Shown here: positions 16,468 through 28,432 of the stretch, one piece after another
Numbering within the stretch: position 1 is the first letter of the stretch
Layout of the letters: every line of letters starts with the position of its first letter
Origin: Lachnospiraceae bacterium
Lineage (GTDB): Bacteria > Bacillota > Clostridia > Lachnospirales > Lachnospiraceae
Direction: 5' to 3'
DNA: 64,000 nucleotides
NCBI GenBank assembly: GCA_024681595.1
Contig: JAILAN010000027.1
Location: 1 to 64,000 of the forward strand
Translations under genes and position numbers: made by a program
Notes under the pieces: generated by a model
What the model saw: the letters and a program-made list of their open reading frames with translations, nothing else
What the model was told of the DNA's origin: nothing
The model's database searches: none

Positions 16468-18155
16468 CAGTCTTTCATATCAGTCGCATCAAAGGCTTCG
16501 GATATCGGAGCGCCGGCGGGAACCATCGGAAAAACTTTATCATCTTTTTGGATAACACATTCAATGAGTGCCGGCCCTTTCAGACTGATAGCTTTTTTAA
16601 TGGCCTTTGAAACTTCTTCCTTATTGGTAACCCTGAAGGCTTTTACTCCAAGTCCTTCTGCAACCTTACAATAATCTACCTTATCTTCAATGACAGTCTC
16701 GGAATATCTTTTCCCGTAAAACAGAGTCTGCCACTGTCTGACCATACCAAGAACCTGGTTGTTGATAACGATCTCAATAATGGGAATATTATATCTGCTG
16801 GCTGTAGCCAGTTCATTCATATTCATTCTGAAACATCCGTCACCGGCAATGTTCACACATATCTTGTCAGGCATTCCCACTTTGGCGCCTATACAGGCTC
16901 CAAGCCCATAGCCCATTGTTCCCAGGCCACCTGATGAAAGAAATGTCCTCGGCATAGTATATCTGTAATACTGAGCCGCCCACATCTGATGCTGTCCTAC
17001 ATCGGTAGTGATAATGGCCTGTCCTTTGGTTATCTTATCCAGTTCTTCTATAAGATAAGGGCAGGTCAGAGTTGATCTGTCATAATTCATCGGATACTTC
17101 TTGTTAAGATCCGCTATATGTTTCATCCATGTATCATGTTTACGTTTTTTGATCTTCTGGTTGATCAAAGTCAGCACTTCTTTCAGATCACCGACAACCG
17201 AAGCATGTGTCTTGATGTTTTTATCAATTTCAGCAGCATCGATATCGATATGAAGTATCTTGGCCTGATTTGCAAATTTAGATGCATTTCCGATTACTCT
17301 GTCTGAGAATCTGGCGCCAAGTGCGATGAGCAGATCACATTCCGATACACCGAAATTCGAGGCTTTGGTCCCGTGCATGCCTATCATACCGGTATATCTG
17401 GGTGAATAGGCATCCATGACTCCTTTACCCATCAGAGTATCACATACCGGGCAGTCAGCTTTTTCTGCAAGTTCCCTTACTTCTTTATATGCACCCGATA
17501 TAACTGCTCCGCCGCCGACATATATAAACGGTTTCTTGGCTGATTCTATAAGTTTAACCGCAGTATCTATATCATCTTCACTATATGTTTTTTCCGGTGT
17601 GACATTATCCGGCTTTATGTGTGTATATTCACACATGGCAGCAGTAACGTCCTTTGTTACATCAACAAGAACAGGCCCGGGTCTTTTGCTCGTTGCGATC
17701 TTAAACGCTTTTCTGATTACACCTGCCAGATCATTGATATCCTTAACTATAATGCTGTGTTTGGTGATGGGCATTGTGACTCCGGCAATATCAACCTCCT
17801 GGAAGGTATCCTTGCCAAGTAGAGGCAGATTGACATTACATGTTATAGCTACCATAGGAACAGAATCCATATAGGCGGTTGCTATTCCCGTTACCAGATT
17901 TGTTGCTCCGGGACCTGAAGTAGCAAAGCATACCCCAACTTTACCGGTGGCTCTGGCATATCCGTCTGCAGCATGAGCAGCACCCTGTTCGTGTGAAGTC
18001 AGGATGTGTCTTATCTTGCCGCTTTTGTGGGACTCATTGTACTTGTACAGAGCATCATATACGTTCAAAATAGTGCCTCCGGGATATCCGAAAACAGTAT
18101 CAACGTTCTGCTCCTTAAGACATTCGATAATGATATCAGCACCGCTTAATAACAT
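16467..18155 (-). CDS. ilvB: acetolactate synthase large subunit
   Basis: 562 aa; VFGYPGGTILNVYDAL, GDGCFRMNMNELATA TPP motif. Confidence 0.95.
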   Translation of the reverse strand: MLLSGADIIIECLKEQNVDTVFGYPGGTILNVYDALYKYNESHKSGKIRHILTSHEQGAAHAADGYARATGKVGVCFATSGPGATNLVTGIATAYMDSVPMVAITCNVNLPLLGKDTFQEVDIAGVTMPITKHSIIVKDINDLAGVIRKAFKIATSKRPGPVLVDVTKDVTAAMCEYTHIKPDNVTPEKTYSEDDIDTAVKLIESAKKPFIYVGGGAVISGAYKEVRELAEKADCPVCDTLMGKGVMDAYSPRYTGMIGMHGTKASNFGVSECDLLIALGARFSDRVIGNASKFANQAKILHIDIDAAEIDKNIKTHASVVGDLKEVLTLINQKIKKRKHDTWMKHIADLNKKYPMNYDRSTLTCPYLIEELDKITKGQAIITTDVGQHQMWAAQYYRYTMPRTFLSSGGLGTMGYGLGACIGAKVGMPDKICVNIAGDGCFRMNMNELATASRYNIPIIEIVINNQVLGMVRQWQTLFYGKRYSETVIEDKVDYCKVAEGLGVKAFRVTNKEEVSKAIKKAISLKGPALIECVIQKDDKVFPMVPAGAPISEAFDATDMKD

Positions 18156-18168
18156 AACTGCTCCTTTA

Positions 18169-19842
18169 TTATCTATCTTTGGGTATTTCCAGGATTGCGC
18201 CGCGGTTTCCGGAAGTTACGAGTTCTCTGTATCTTGACAGATATCCGCTCTTTATATCGGATTCAACGGGTGTCCAGTTCTTTTTTCTTTCGGCGAGTTC
18301 TTCATCGGAAACTTTAACATCAAGTTTCATTTTGGGAATATCTATGGAAATGATATCTCCTTCCTTAACGAGAGCTATAGGTCCGCCTACGGCTGCTTCA
18401 GGAGACACATGGCCAATAGATGCTCCTCTTGAAGCACCTGAAAAACGGCCGTCGGTAATAAGAGCTACAGTTGAACCCAGTCCCATACCGGCAATCGCAG
18501 ACGTGGGATTGAGCATTTCTCTCATACCCGGCCCTCCCTTAGGGCCTTCATTTCTGATAACTACTACATCTCCCGGATTGATCCGGCCGCCTTTAATTGC
18601 ATCTATCGCGTCTTCTTCACATTCAAAGACTCTGGCAGGTCCCTCATGAACCATCATTTCAGGTACCACTGCCGAACGCTTGACTACAGAACCGTCAGGT
18701 GCAAGATTTCCTTTTAATACAGCCAGTCCGCCTGTCTCAGAATAAGGATTTGATAAAGGTCTTATTACTTCTTCATTAAGGTTACGTGCTCCGGCGGCGT
18801 TTTCGCCAATGGTCCTCCCCGTAACCGTCATGCAGGAAGTATCGATAAGACCTTTTTCTATCAGTTCAGATATTACAGCATAAACTCCTCCGGCCTCATT
18901 AAGATCCTCCATATAGGTAGGTCCGGCTGGTGCCAGATGACACAGATTAGGTGTCTTTTCGGATATTTCATTTGCATATGAAATATCAAAGTCAAACCCA
19001 ATCTCATGAGCTATCGCAGGAAGATGAAGCATTGAATTAGTCGAGCAGCCCAATGCCATATCTACGGTAAGTGCATTGATTATAGCCTCTTTGGTCATGA
19101 TGTCTCTGGGTCTTATGTTCTTTTTGAGCATATCCATGACAGCCATGCCTGCATGCTTGGCCAGCTTGATCCTCTCGGAATAAACCGCAGGAATGGTTCC
19201 GTTACCCGGAAGGCCCATTCCAAGTGCCTCTGTCAGGCAGTTCATGGAATTAGCGGTATACATTCCGGAACATGATCCGCATGTCGGGCAGACCTTCTGT
19301 TCGAATTCTTTAACATCATCTTCACTCATCTTGCCTGCAGCATAAGAGCCAACAGCTTCAAACATAGATGAAAGTGATCTTTTTTGTCCTTTAACATGGC
19401 CGGCCAGCATAGGGCCTCCGGAAACAAATACGGTAGGAACATTTATCCTGGCAGCTGCCATCAACAGTCCCGGAACATTCTTATCACAGTTCGGTACCAT
19501 TACCAGAGCATCAAACTGATGGGCCAGCGCCATGCATTCGGTTGAATCAGCTATAAGATCTCTGGTAACCAAAGAATACTTCATGCCGATATGCCCCATG
19601 GCTATGCCGTCGCATACCGCTATTGCGGGGAACACGACCGGTACTCCACCTGCTTCAGCGACCCCGAGCTTTACAGCATTAACGATCTTGTCCAGGTTCA
19701 TGTGTCCGGGTACTATCTCATTATATGAGCTGACTATACCCACCATAGGTTTTTGCATTTCTTCTTCGGTGAATCCCAAAGCATTAAACAAACTTCTGTG
19801 GGGAGCCTGCTGCATCCCGCATTTTACCGCATCACTTTTCAT
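18169..19842 (-). CDS. ilvD: dihydroxy-acid dehydratase
   Basis: 557 aa; [56 protein letters not shown]. Confidence 0.96.
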   Translation of the reverse strand: MKSDAVKCGMQQAPHRSLFNALGFTEEEMQKPMVGIVSSYNEIVPGHMNLDKIVNAVKLGVAEAGGVPVVFPAIAVCDGIAMGHIGMKYSLVTRDLIADSTECMALAHQFDALVMVPNCDKNVPGLLMAAARINVPTVFVSGGPMLAGHVKGQKRSLSSMFEAVGSYAAGKMSEDDVKEFEQKVCPTCGSCSGMYTANSMNCLTEALGMGLPGNGTIPAVYSERIKLAKHAGMAVMDMLKKNIRPRDIMTKEAIINALTVDMALGCSTNSMLHLPAIAHEIGFDFDISYANEISEKTPNLCHLAPAGPTYMEDLNEAGGVYAVISELIEKGLIDTSCMTVTGRTIGENAAGARNLNEEVIRPLSNPYSETGGLAVLKGNLAPDGSVVKRSAVVPEMMVHEGPARVFECEEDAIDAIKGGRINPGDVVVIRNEGPKGGPGMREMLNPTSAIAGMGLGSTVALITDGRFSGASRGASIGHVSPEAAVGGPIALVKEGDIISIDIPKMKLDVKVSDEELAERKKNWTPVESDIKSGYLSRYRELVTSGNRGAILEIPKDR

Positions 19843-20927
19843 TTTCCTATTCTCCCTGCTATTTCATCGCCCATATCTGAGCAACTTATCTTAGTAGTGC
19901 CATCAGTATAAATATCCGCAGTCCTCAATCCGTCTGAAAGGACTGAATTGACGGCTCTTTCTATATCATCGGCTTCTTTATCAAGATCAAATGTATATCG
20001 AAGCATCATTGAAGCACTGAGTATCGTAGCTATTGGATTGGCTATATTCAATCCTGCGATATCCGGAGCCGAGCCATGCGAAGGCTCATAAAGGCCGAAT
20101 TTAGTATCATTTAAGGAAGCCGACGAAAGCATTCCTATGGATCCCGTTATCATTGAAGCCTCATCGGAAAGTATGTCTCCGAACATGTTCTCGGTAAGGA
20201 CCACATCAAACTGTGAAGGATCTCTGACCAGCTGCATAGCACAGTTGTCAACGAGCATATGCTCAAGTTTCACGTCGGGATAATCCTTCGATACTTCATT
20301 TACCACGCTTCTCCATAGTCTTGATGAATCAAGAACATTCGCCTTGTCAACGGATATCACGCTGTTTCTTCTCTTGCGGGCTATCTCAAAAGCCTTGATG
20401 GCGATCCTTCTTATTTCTTCTTCGGTATATGTCAAAGTATCGACAGCTTTTTTGATTCCGTTTTCCGTAACAGTCTTTCTTTCACCGAAATACAGTCCGC
20501 CGGTCAGTTCTCTCATAATGAGCATGTCAAAACCTTTATCGGCTATTTCCTTTTTAAGCGGGCATGCATCGGATAGTTCTCTGTACAGATATGCCGGTCT
20601 TAAATTTGCAAAAAGGTTAAGTGCCTTACGGATCCCAAGGAGCCCGGCCTCGGGTCTCTTAGACGGCTCAAGCTTATACCAGGGAGACGTATTGGTATCA
20701 CCACCGATAGAGCCCATCAACACGGCATCCGAAAAGCGGCACACCTCGATGGTTTCATCAGTCAGAGGGATTCCATAAGCATCTATAGATGCACCTCCCA
20801 TTAAGACTTCTTTGTAATTGATTTCGTGTGAATATACAAAAGCAACTTTATCAAGTACCTTCATAGCTTCTGTAACTATTTCAGGTCCGATACCGTCGCC
20901 TTTGATGACTGCAATGTTAAGTTTCAT
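19839..20927 (-). CDS. leuB: 3-isopropylmalate dehydrogenase
   Basis: 362 aa; [52 protein letters not shown]. Confidence 0.95.
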   Translation of the reverse strand: MKLNIAVIKGDGIGPEIVTEAMKVLDKVAFVYSHEINYKEVLMGGASIDAYGIPLTDETIEVCRFSDAVLMGSIGGDTNTSPWYKLEPSKRPEAGLLGIRKALNLFANLRPAYLYRELSDACPLKKEIADKGFDMLIMRELTGGLYFGERKTVTENGIKKAVDTLTYTEEEIRRIAIKAFEIARKRRNSVISVDKANVLDSSRLWRSVVNEVSKDYPDVKLEHMLVDNCAMQLVRDPSQFDVVLTENMFGDILSDEASMITGSIGMLSSASLNDTKFGLYEPSHGSAPDIAGLNIANPIATILSASMMLRYTFDLDKEADDIERAVNSVLSDGLRTADIYTDGTTKISCSDMGDEIAGRIGK

Positions 20928-20935
20928 TATTCAGA

Positions 20936-21259
20936 TCATTCCTTTGTAGCTTTTTCAATCTGTGATATTGCATTTTTCTGCATGGGAATACGGCAGTTCT
21001 TGTTATTACCAAATTCAACGATAACAGTATCATCGGTTATGTCGATAATGCTACCGTAAAAACCGCTGGTAGTAAGAACATAGTCTCCGACTTCCATTGA
21101 AGATATCATCTCCTGGAGCTTTTTCTGCTCTTTTTTCTGAGGGCGGATCATGAAAAAATACATGAATCCGATTATAATGGCTATCCAGAGTACCATCAGA
21201 ATCAGGCTGCCGGCTCCTGAGGCAGCAGCTTCATTTGCTGTAAGTAAAATTCCGTTCAT
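20936..21259 (-). CDS. yajC: preprotein translocase subunit YajC
   Basis: 107 aa; single TM then FFMIRPQKKEQKKLQEMISSMEVGDYVLTTSGFYG. Confidence 0.93.
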   Translation of the reverse strand: MNGILLTANEAAASGAGSLILMVLWIAIIIGFMYFFMIRPQKKEQKKLQEMISSMEVGDYVLTTSGFYGSIIDITDDTVIVEFGNNKNCRIPMQKNAISQIEKATKE

Positions 21260-21358
21260 TAGGATATTCCTTTCATGGTTATATTTCTTTTATGGCGTCA
21301 GATTTTATAATACACAAAAAGCGCCATTAAAACAAGACTTTATTGGCATTTACAGGAC

Positions 21359-22486
21359 TTACTCATCATCAAGACCGTTTAAGAAAGATTTCTTGAAACC
21401 GGCAAAATTTCCTTCATCGAGAGAATTCCTTATCTCCTCCATCAGATTATTGTAAAAATACAGATTATGAAGTACACAAAGACGCATTCCGAGCATTTCT
21501 TTGGCTTTAAGAAGATGACGTATATATGCACGTGAATGGAATCTGCACGCCGGACACATACATCCTTCTTCTATAGGTCTTAGATCTTTTTCATATTTTG
21601 CGTTAAAAAGGTTTATCTTTCCTTTATGTGTATAAAGGTGCCCGTGTCTTCCGTTCCTGGATGGATACACACAGTCAAAAAAGTCGATACCGCGTTCAAC
21701 TCCTTCAAGAATATTTGCAGGTGTGCCGACACCCATTAGATAAACCGGTTTGTCAGAAGGCAGATTTGGAACTGTGCATTCGATGATCCTGTACATTTCC
21801 TCGTGAGTTTCACCGACTGCGAGCCCGCCTATGGCATATCCCGGGAGGTCCAGTTCCGATATTCTTTTAGCATGTTCTATCCTGATATCTTCAAAAACCG
21901 CACCCTGATTTATTCCAAAGAGCATCTGTTCCTTATTTACAGTATCATCAAGACTGTTTAGCCTTCGAAGTTCCTTATCGCATCTTTCCAGCCATCTGGT
22001 AGTCCTCATAACAGAATCATGGACATATTTATATTCGGCTCTGGATGATGGGCATTCATCAAAGGCCATGGCAATGGTAGATCCGAGATTTGACTGGATC
22101 TGCATGCTCTCTTCAGGACCCATGAATATCTTTCTGCCATCTATATGTGAATTAAATGTCACTCCTTCTTCCTTTATTTTTCGAAGTGAAGCAAGTGAAA
22201 AAATCTGAAATCCCCCTGAATCAGTCAGGATCGGGCGATCCCAGTTCATAAAACCATGAAGACCTCCAAGGTCATGGATCAGTTTATCCCCCGGACGAAC
22301 ATGCAGATGATAAGTATTGCAAAGCTCGACCTGGCATTTTATATCTTTAAGGTCAATGGATGATACAGCGCCCTTTATCGCCGCAACAGTTCCGACATTC
22401 ATAAAAACGGGCGTTTCAATGCGGCCGTGAACCGTCTGAAACTGCCCTCTTTTTGCATTTCCTTCTCTTTTTAATATCTTAAACAT
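21359..22486 (-). CDS. tgt: tRNA-guanine transglycosylase
   Basis: 375 aa; LTDSGGFQIFSLA, GINQGAVFEDIR, CMCPACR zinc ligands. Confidence 0.96.
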   Translation of the reverse strand: MFKILKREGNAKRGQFQTVHGRIETPVFMNVGTVAAIKGAVSSIDLKDIKCQVELCNTYHLHVRPGDKLIHDLGGLHGFMNWDRPILTDSGGFQIFSLASLRKIKEEGVTFNSHIDGRKIFMGPEESMQIQSNLGSTIAMAFDECPSSRAEYKYVHDSVMRTTRWLERCDKELRRLNSLDDTVNKEQMLFGINQGAVFEDIRIEHAKRISELDLPGYAIGGLAVGETHEEMYRIIECTVPNLPSDKPVYLMGVGTPANILEGVERGIDFFDCVYPSRNGRHGHLYTHKGKINLFNAKYEKDLRPIEEGCMCPACRFHSRAYIRHLLKAKEMLGMRLCVLHNLYFYNNLMEEIRNSLDEGNFAGFKKSFLNGLDDE

Positions 22487-23541
22487 TAAAGGTATCTCTC
22501 CCAGAATTCTTCAAGGCATATATCGTTGTCCATAATAACGGCTGCCGCCGGTTTGCCAACATATCTGAAATGCCATGGCTCAAATTCTATACCGGTAATA
22601 TATTCTTTATCTTTGGGATATCGGAGTATGAACCCGTATTCATCACAATGCTCCTTAAGCCACATGCCGGCATCGGTATCTGCAAAGCCATCATCAAGAT
22701 AAGTATAATTATCGGTCACTATATCTATTGCCAGCCCGACCTGATGTTCGGAAGCTCCGGGTACTGTGACCGCCTGAGAAGACAGTTTGTATGCATCCAT
22801 ATATGAATATCCTTTTTTCATATACGAATTAATCTTTTTTTCAAACAGCATTTTCTGCCTGTCAGGATCACGGTATGGTGAACATATAACCAGTTTTACA
22901 CCATCCTCTTTTGCTGCTTTGACCATTGATAGCAGATCACTTATTATCCTCTCATCACACTTCATGCTGCCGGATAAAGAGCCGAGAACGAAATCATAAT
23001 CATCAGGTATCGGATGCTGTTTATTGATAAGTATCAGTTTCCAGTCGTCAGGAGAAAAACTGTCCTGCGAAGACTCCGTTTCATCGCTGTCCTGTTCGAT
23101 CGTTTCGAGGTCTTCGAGCATATCATCGAGATATATCAGGTCAGAATCAAGCAACATGCCTGATTCATCCCTCACTGTATTGTCATGTGAATCCGTCTCA
23201 TTTGCCACAGTATCGTATCCGACTGCATCAGGGGATACATCCTCTGATACAAAATCAAGATCCGAATCAACAGCTGCAATATCTTTCTCTTCATCAGGAG
23301 CAGATACAAATCCGTTATTCTGATTGAAAATCGGAAATGCAAAACTGCTACCTATAAAAAAACAGCAGATTACAAATGAAGCACATGCAAATCTTTTGGC
23401 GGACCTTGAACAATAAAGAAAAAGATCAGTAAAGAACATGGTCAGAAACAGACCGCATACAGCCAACGGCTTTAGTATACGATATCGTTTACCCATGTTG
23501 ATAAAAAAATCTCTGATCTTTTCGTGTGTTTTTTTATGCAT
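22486..23541 (-). CDS. D-alanyl-D-alanine carboxypeptidase, M15B (VanY) family, membrane anchored
   Basis: 351 aa; TM segment; SEHQVGLAIDIVTDNY and EPWHFRYVG metallopeptidase motifs. Confidence 0.9.
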   Translation of the reverse strand: MHKKTHEKIRDFFINMGKRYRILKPLAVCGLFLTMFFTDLFLYCSRSAKRFACASFVICCFFIGSSFAFPIFNQNNGFVSAPDEEKDIAAVDSDLDFVSEDVSPDAVGYDTVANETDSHDNTVRDESGMLLDSDLIYLDDMLEDLETIEQDSDETESSQDSFSPDDWKLILINKQHPIPDDYDFVLGSLSGSMKCDERIISDLLSMVKAAKEDGVKLVICSPYRDPDRQKMLFEKKINSYMKKGYSYMDAYKLSSQAVTVPGASEHQVGLAIDIVTDNYTYLDDGFADTDAGMWLKEHCDEYGFILRYPKDKEYITGIEFEPWHFRYVGKPAAAVIMDNDICLEEFWERYL

Positions 23542-23545
23542 TTTA

Positions 23546-24613
23546 TTATTTGGGAAGTTTATGGAAGATAATACAGTTAGGTCTGTCGACCGGTATTTCC
23601 CTTCCGTTCATGACTATAGTCCCTTTATCCATATCAACAGTAAAGAATGTCATTGTATTGGATTCATGATTTAATGAAACCAGGTGCTTATTATCAGGGA
23701 AAAGTGCAACATCCTTTGGATAATCACCCGAAACAGGCAGACAAAGTACCTTTTTAAGCAACCCGGATTTTGTATCAACCGAATAAATGACAACGGAATT
23801 ATCTCCGGCATTTGAACTGATGATATATTTGAAATCCTCAGAAAGATTAATAGCAGATGCAGATGTCACCGAAGCATGATAATCATTCAGCGTAGATATC
23901 GTCTGTATCTTCTCAAATACCGGTATCTCGTTCTTGTCAAGTGAATACTGATATACATCTATATAACTTTTAAGTTCATGCACGATATAAAGAAATTTAC
24001 CGTCCTTGCTGAACTTAAGGTGTCGAGGTGCCGATTCCTGCTCGGAATGTATTATATCTAGCTGACTTAGCTTACCGGTAACATGATTCAGCTTATATAC
24101 GATAATGTGATCCATTCCAAGATCAGCAGCAAGCAGGAATCTGTTATCCCTGGTCATCTTTACGCAGTTGATATGAGGTCTGAAGTTTCTTTCCGCTATT
24201 GATCCTAAACCCTTGTGATAGATCTCGTCAGTAATCTCTCCGGCTCCTCCATCCTGATTTATCCTAAGGACTGTAACTTTGGCATCATGATAACCGGCAA
24301 CAAAAAGGAACTTATCATCATAATCAGTCGAAAGATAACAGCCTCTCATCCCGTTGATCGAAGCGCTGCCTATTAGTTTAAGCGATCCGTCTTTTTCGAT
24401 CTTATAGGATTCCACACCGAAATCGGTAATGGAATACAGGAATTTCTGATTATGTGATATGGTTATATAAGAAGAGTTTGTGATCTCAACCTGATCCTTC
24501 TTGGTCATTCTTCCGGCTTCAACATCAACATCAAAGATTGATATGCCAAGTTTTGCATTGTTGCCGGACGTATATGAAGATACATAAGCTACATATTTAT
24601 CTTTTTCAGCCAT
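23546..24613 (-). CDS. lactonase family protein (7-bladed beta-propeller, YbhE/Pgl-like)
   Basis: 355 aa; YVSSYTSG..., repeated propeller motifs, SAPRHLKFSKDGKFLYIVHEL. Confidence 0.85.
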   Translation of the reverse strand: MAEKDKYVAYVSSYTSGNNAKLGISIFDVDVEAGRMTKKDQVEITNSSYITISHNQKFLYSITDFGVESYKIEKDGSLKLIGSASINGMRGCYLSTDYDDKFLFVAGYHDAKVTVLRINQDGGAGEITDEIYHKGLGSIAERNFRPHINCVKMTRDNRFLLAADLGMDHIIVYKLNHVTGKLSQLDIIHSEQESAPRHLKFSKDGKFLYIVHELKSYIDVYQYSLDKNEIPVFEKIQTISTLNDYHASVTSASAINLSEDFKYIISSNAGDNSVVIYSVDTKSGLLKKVLCLPVSGDYPKDVALFPDNKHLVSLNHESNTMTFFTVDMDKGTIVMNGREIPVDRPNCIIFHKLPK

Positions 24614-24627
24614 ATAATCCTCCCGGG

Positions 24628-25689
24628 TTATTCCGATTTAACCTCTTTCCAGAGTTCATTATATAATTCATCGCCTTCCTGGCCCAGATACGTATATGTC
24701 TCCAGGTTTTCGTACTGGGACAGATCAGGGAATGCTATGGTCGAATTCCTGATTTCCTCATCTTCGATAAGATCTCTGGCTGCATCATTGGGTGTAGAAT
24801 AAGTGATATAATCAAAATTCATGAGCGCTATATCGGGGCGGCACATGAAATCGATGAATTTCTCAGCATTTTCCACGTTTTTAGCATTTTTAGGTATTAC
24901 CCAGGCATCTATCCAAACATTCGTACCTTCTTTGGGTATAACATATTCAAGATCAGGATTCTCTCTTTGAGTATAAATGGCCTCTCCTGAATATATAACG
25001 CCTAGAGCAGCTTCATTTCCGATCATTTTATCCCTGACCTGATCAACTACATATGCCTGAACGAGGTCCTTTTGTTCCAAAAGATAGTTCTTTGCTTCGT
25101 TAAGCTCATCAAGATCAAGTGTGTTCATCGAATATCCCTTGGTCTTAAGGGCTACCATGAACGCATCTCTTACCGAATCCTGCATGAGGATGTTGTCCTT
25201 ATACTTCGGATCCCATAATATCGTCCAGCTGTCTACAGGTTCGTCTACCATGGTTTTATTATACAGGATTCCAACAGTCCCCCAGCAATAAGGAACTGCA
25301 TAAAGGTTTCCAGGATCGAATTCCATAGCCGAATCATAATACTGTTTGCCAATGTTTTTGGCATTGGGAATATGATCAAAATTCAGCTCCTGAAGCAGAT
25401 CGTTTTCGATCATTTTCCTGATAGTGTAATCAGAAGGACATATAACATCATAAACTGTAGCCCCGGCTTCAACCTTGGGATACATGGTCTCATTAGTTTC
25501 AAACTCATCATAAATCACTTTGATGCCTGTTTCTTTTTCAAACAGTTCCAGAGTTTCGGGGTCTATGTATTCTCCCCAGTTGTATACTACGACTTCTCCG
25601 TTTGAAGAATCGGCTTTTTTGCATCCGGTAAGGCCAAAAGCCATAACAAACGCAAACAGCATTAACACACATAATTTCTTTTTCATCAT
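24628..25689 (-). CDS. potD: spermidine/putrescine ABC transporter substrate-binding lipoprotein
   Basis: 353 aa; lipobox FGLTGCKK; VVYNWGEYIDPETLELFEKETGIKVIYDEFETNE; downstream of potABC. Confidence 0.92.
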   Translation of the reverse strand: MMKKKLCVLMLFAFVMAFGLTGCKKADSSNGEVVVYNWGEYIDPETLELFEKETGIKVIYDEFETNETMYPKVEAGATVYDVICPSDYTIRKMIENDLLQELNFDHIPNAKNIGKQYYDSAMEFDPGNLYAVPYCWGTVGILYNKTMVDEPVDSWTILWDPKYKDNILMQDSVRDAFMVALKTKGYSMNTLDLDELNEAKNYLLEQKDLVQAYVVDQVRDKMIGNEAALGVIYSGEAIYTQRENPDLEYVIPKEGTNVWIDAWVIPKNAKNVENAEKFIDFMCRPDIALMNFDYITYSTPNDAARDLIEDEEIRNSTIAFPDLSQYENLETYTYLGQEGDELYNELWKEVKSE

Positions 25690-25703
25690 TTCTCCTTAAA
25701 CGC

Positions 25704-26501
25704 CTATGCAGCCTGTTTTGGGGCTGCTGTTTTGGGTTTATCCACAGGCTTATAATTTACCAAGAGTAATAATACCAAAACCGTGAGAAAAATGATAGTA
25801 GAAAGTGCATACATTTCAGGTTTTATGCCCTTCTTGACTTCTGTGTAGATCTTGGTCGATAATGTGTCGACCCCTGCTCCTTTGGTAAAATGAGTGATAA
25901 TGAAATCATCTATACTCATGGTAAATGCCATAAGGAAGCCGGAAGCAACTCCGGGCATTATCTCGGGCAAAACAACTTTTATATATCCGTATACAGGTGT
26001 AGCTCCCAGATCAAGCGCCGCTTCATACGTATGAGGATCAAGCTGTTGCATTCGAGGCATTACACTAAGGATCACATACGGAATACAGAAAGTTATATGT
26101 GAAAGCAGTATTGTTCCCAATCCAAATCTGAAATTGAAACTTATAAACAGCAGCATAAGCGAGATACCGGTCACTATTTCAGCATTGAGCATCGGTATAT
26201 TAGTTACACCCATAACCAGCGAACGAGTTTTTTTCCTCAAGTTCATTATCGAAATACATGCAATGGTTCCGATTAGTGTAGAGACTACCGAAGCGATAAG
26301 TGCTATGAGCAATGTATTAAACAATGCTCCCATGATCGCATCATTATTAAACAGTTCACCATACCATTTCAATGTAAACCCGCCCCATTTTGCTCTGGTC
26401 TTGCTTTTGTTAAAGCTTAATACGATGAGCGTTATGATGGGTGCATATAAAAATACAGCTATAAGAAACATATAAATGTTCCTGAATATCTTTTTTATCA
26501 T
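25704..26501 (-). CDS. potC: spermidine/putrescine ABC transporter permease
   Basis: 265 aa; permease EAA motif YEAALDLGATPVYGYIKVVLPEIMPGV. Confidence 0.92.
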   Translation of the reverse strand: MIKKIFRNIYMFLIAVFLYAPIITLIVLSFNKSKTRAKWGGFTLKWYGELFNNDAIMGALFNTLLIALIASVVSTLIGTIACISIMNLRKKTRSLVMGVTNIPMLNAEIVTGISLMLLFISFNFRFGLGTILLSHITFCIPYVILSVMPRMQQLDPHTYEAALDLGATPVYGYIKVVLPEIMPGVASGFLMAFTMSIDDFIITHFTKGAGVDTLSTKIYTEVKKGIKPEMYALSTIIFLTVLVLLLLVNYKPVDKPKTAAPKQAA

Positions 26502-27352
26502 AGGAAGTTGGATTCACCTCCTTTGTCAAATATATTGGTTATGATGATACTTATGATGATAAAGATCATCAGGACTATGGACAGTCCGGATCCCAGGTTC
26601 CAGTTGCTGGCCTGTGTAAACTCTTCTTCGATGATATTTCCGATGAGCAGGATCTTGGATCCGCCCAGTAATTTGGATATCACGAATGTTGTCAGTGCCG
26701 GAATAAAAACCATGGTTATACCGCTGATTATGCCCGGTACAGACAACGGAAGGATTATCCTGGTAAATACTTTAATTGAATTGGCACCCAGGTCTCTTGC
26801 CGCATTTATGACATTTTCATCAATCTTTGAGATACAGTTATATAAAGGAAGTACCATAAACGGCAGAAAATTATATACCATACCAAGCACTATGGCTGAC
26901 GGAGTGTTTATTATCTTAAGTACCGGAAGGTTTAAAAATGTAAGAACCGAGTTGATAACGCCCGTCTTTTCAAGAAGGGTCTGCCAGGCCATGGTGCGTA
27001 AGAGAAAGTTCATCCACATGGGAAGAATAAATATAAATACCACGAAGCTTTTTGTTGATACCTTCATGGCACTTAATATCATAGCCAGAGGATACGACAG
27101 CAGGATACATATTATAGTTGATAAAAAAGAAAGCCCCAGCGCGAGAAAAAGTCCTTTGATATGCTCAGGCTGAGTTATTGCGGCGATATTTTCAAATGTT
27201 AATGAACCGTTTCTGTCAGTCAGCCCATAGTAAAAGACCATGCCCAACGGTATGATGATAAAAAATGCGCACCATATAAAATATGGAGTTCCGAGGAGTT
27301 TTTTGTTGCGCTGTAAACTATTCATCGATCTTAAGCGCCTCCTCGTCTTCAA
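26498..27352 (-). CDS. potB: spermidine/putrescine ABC transporter permease
   Basis: 284 aa; EAA motif [27 protein letters not shown]; overlaps potC. Confidence 0.92.
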   Translation of the reverse strand: MKTRRRLRSMNSLQRNKKLLGTPYFIWCAFFIIIPLGMVFYYGLTDRNGSLTFENIAAITQPEHIKGLFLALGLSFLSTIICILLSYPLAMILSAMKVSTKSFVVFIFILPMWMNFLLRTMAWQTLLEKTGVINSVLTFLNLPVLKIINTPSAIVLGMVYNFLPFMVLPLYNCISKIDENVINAARDLGANSIKVFTRIILPLSVPGIISGITMVFIPALTTFVISKLLGGSKILLIGNIIEEEFTQASNWNLGSGLSIVLMIFIIISIIITNIFDKGGESNFL

Positions 27353-28403
27353 ATTCGGGTTTGTTCATGATCTGTATGTTGAAGGGATCAACATCGATAG
27401 AAACCAGTGTTCCTACAGGGAAAAAGCTTGTGGAATGTACAAGCCATTCAAATCCGTTAGCCTGGACTTCCATCTCGTAGTGAACACCTTTGAAAATCAG
27501 ATGGGAAACGACACCCTGGATCCTGCCTTGCATATTGTCAGTGTTGCATTCTGTAAGTATTACATCCTCAGGTCTTATGACTACATCAACCGGTTTATTG
27601 TTTCCAAATCCGGTATCAACGCACTCAAAATCAACCCCGAGTATATTTACAAGCTTATCCCGGACCATCGTGGAACGGATAATATTACTGTCCCCGATAA
27701 AATCGGCAACAAAAGCATTCTCCGGTTCATTGTATATCTTTTCGGGTGAACCGATCTGCTGAATATAACCCTGATTCATGACTACTATGGTATCTGACAT
27801 GGTCAGTGCCTCTTCCTGATCATGCGTAACATAAATAAATGTAATACCAAGCTCATTCTTCAGTCTGATGAGTTCGTACTGCATGTCCTGTCTCAATTTA
27901 AGGTCAAGCGCTCCTAGCGGTTCATCAAGCAGCAGAACTTTGGGTTCATTTACGATGGCTCTGGCTATAGCGATACGCTGCTGCTGACCTCCTGACAGAG
28001 AATCGGGCATTCTGTTCTCATATCCGTCCAGATTGACCAGTTTGAGCGCATATTTGATCTTATCACTGATATAGCTTTGTGTCTTTCCTTTGATCTTAAG
28101 ACCGAAAGCTATATTTTCTTTGATATTCATATGAGGAAAAAGAGCATATTTCTGAAATACGGTATTTAGCTGTCTCTTGTATGGAGGCAGATGTGTAATA
28201 TCCTCTCCGTCAAAAATGACCGAACCCTTTTCAGGAGTTTCAAATCCTCCGATAATGCGCAAAGTAGTCGTCTTGCCACATCCCGAAGGACCCAGTAAGG
28301 TTATAAATTCATTTTCTTTTATATACAGATTAAGATCATCCAAAACCAGCTGGCCATCGTATGATTTACTTATATTTTGCAGATCGATCAGTTTTTTTGA
28401 CAT
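27318..28403 (-). CDS. potA: spermidine/putrescine ABC transporter ATP-binding protein
   Basis: [43 protein letters not shown]-terminal TOBE-like. ORF track extends to 28415. Confidence 0.94.
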   Translation of the reverse strand: MSKKLIDLQNISKSYDGQLVLDDLNLYIKENEFITLLGPSGCGKTTTLRIIGGFETPEKGSVIFDGEDITHLPPYKRQLNTVFQKYALFPHMNIKENIAFGLKIKGKTQSYISDKIKYALKLVNLDGYENRMPDSLSGGQQQRIAIARAIVNEPKVLLLDEPLGALDLKLRQDMQYELIRLKNELGITFIYVTHDQEEALTMSDTIVVMNQGYIQQIGSPEKIYNEPENAFVADFIGDSNIIRSTMVRDKLVNILGVDFECVDTGFGNNKPVDVVIRPEDVILTECNTDNMQGRIQGVVSHLIFKGVHYEMEVQANGFEWLVHSTSFFPVGTLVSIDVDPFNIQIMNKPEFEDEEALKIDE

Positions 28404-28432
28404 TAAAACCTCCAAAGATGAGCAAGCATTAT

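Noticed and set aside
26508-27173. 221-aa plus-strand ORF
   Set aside because: Antisense to potB, which has clear permease motifs; no recognizable protein features in the antisense translation.
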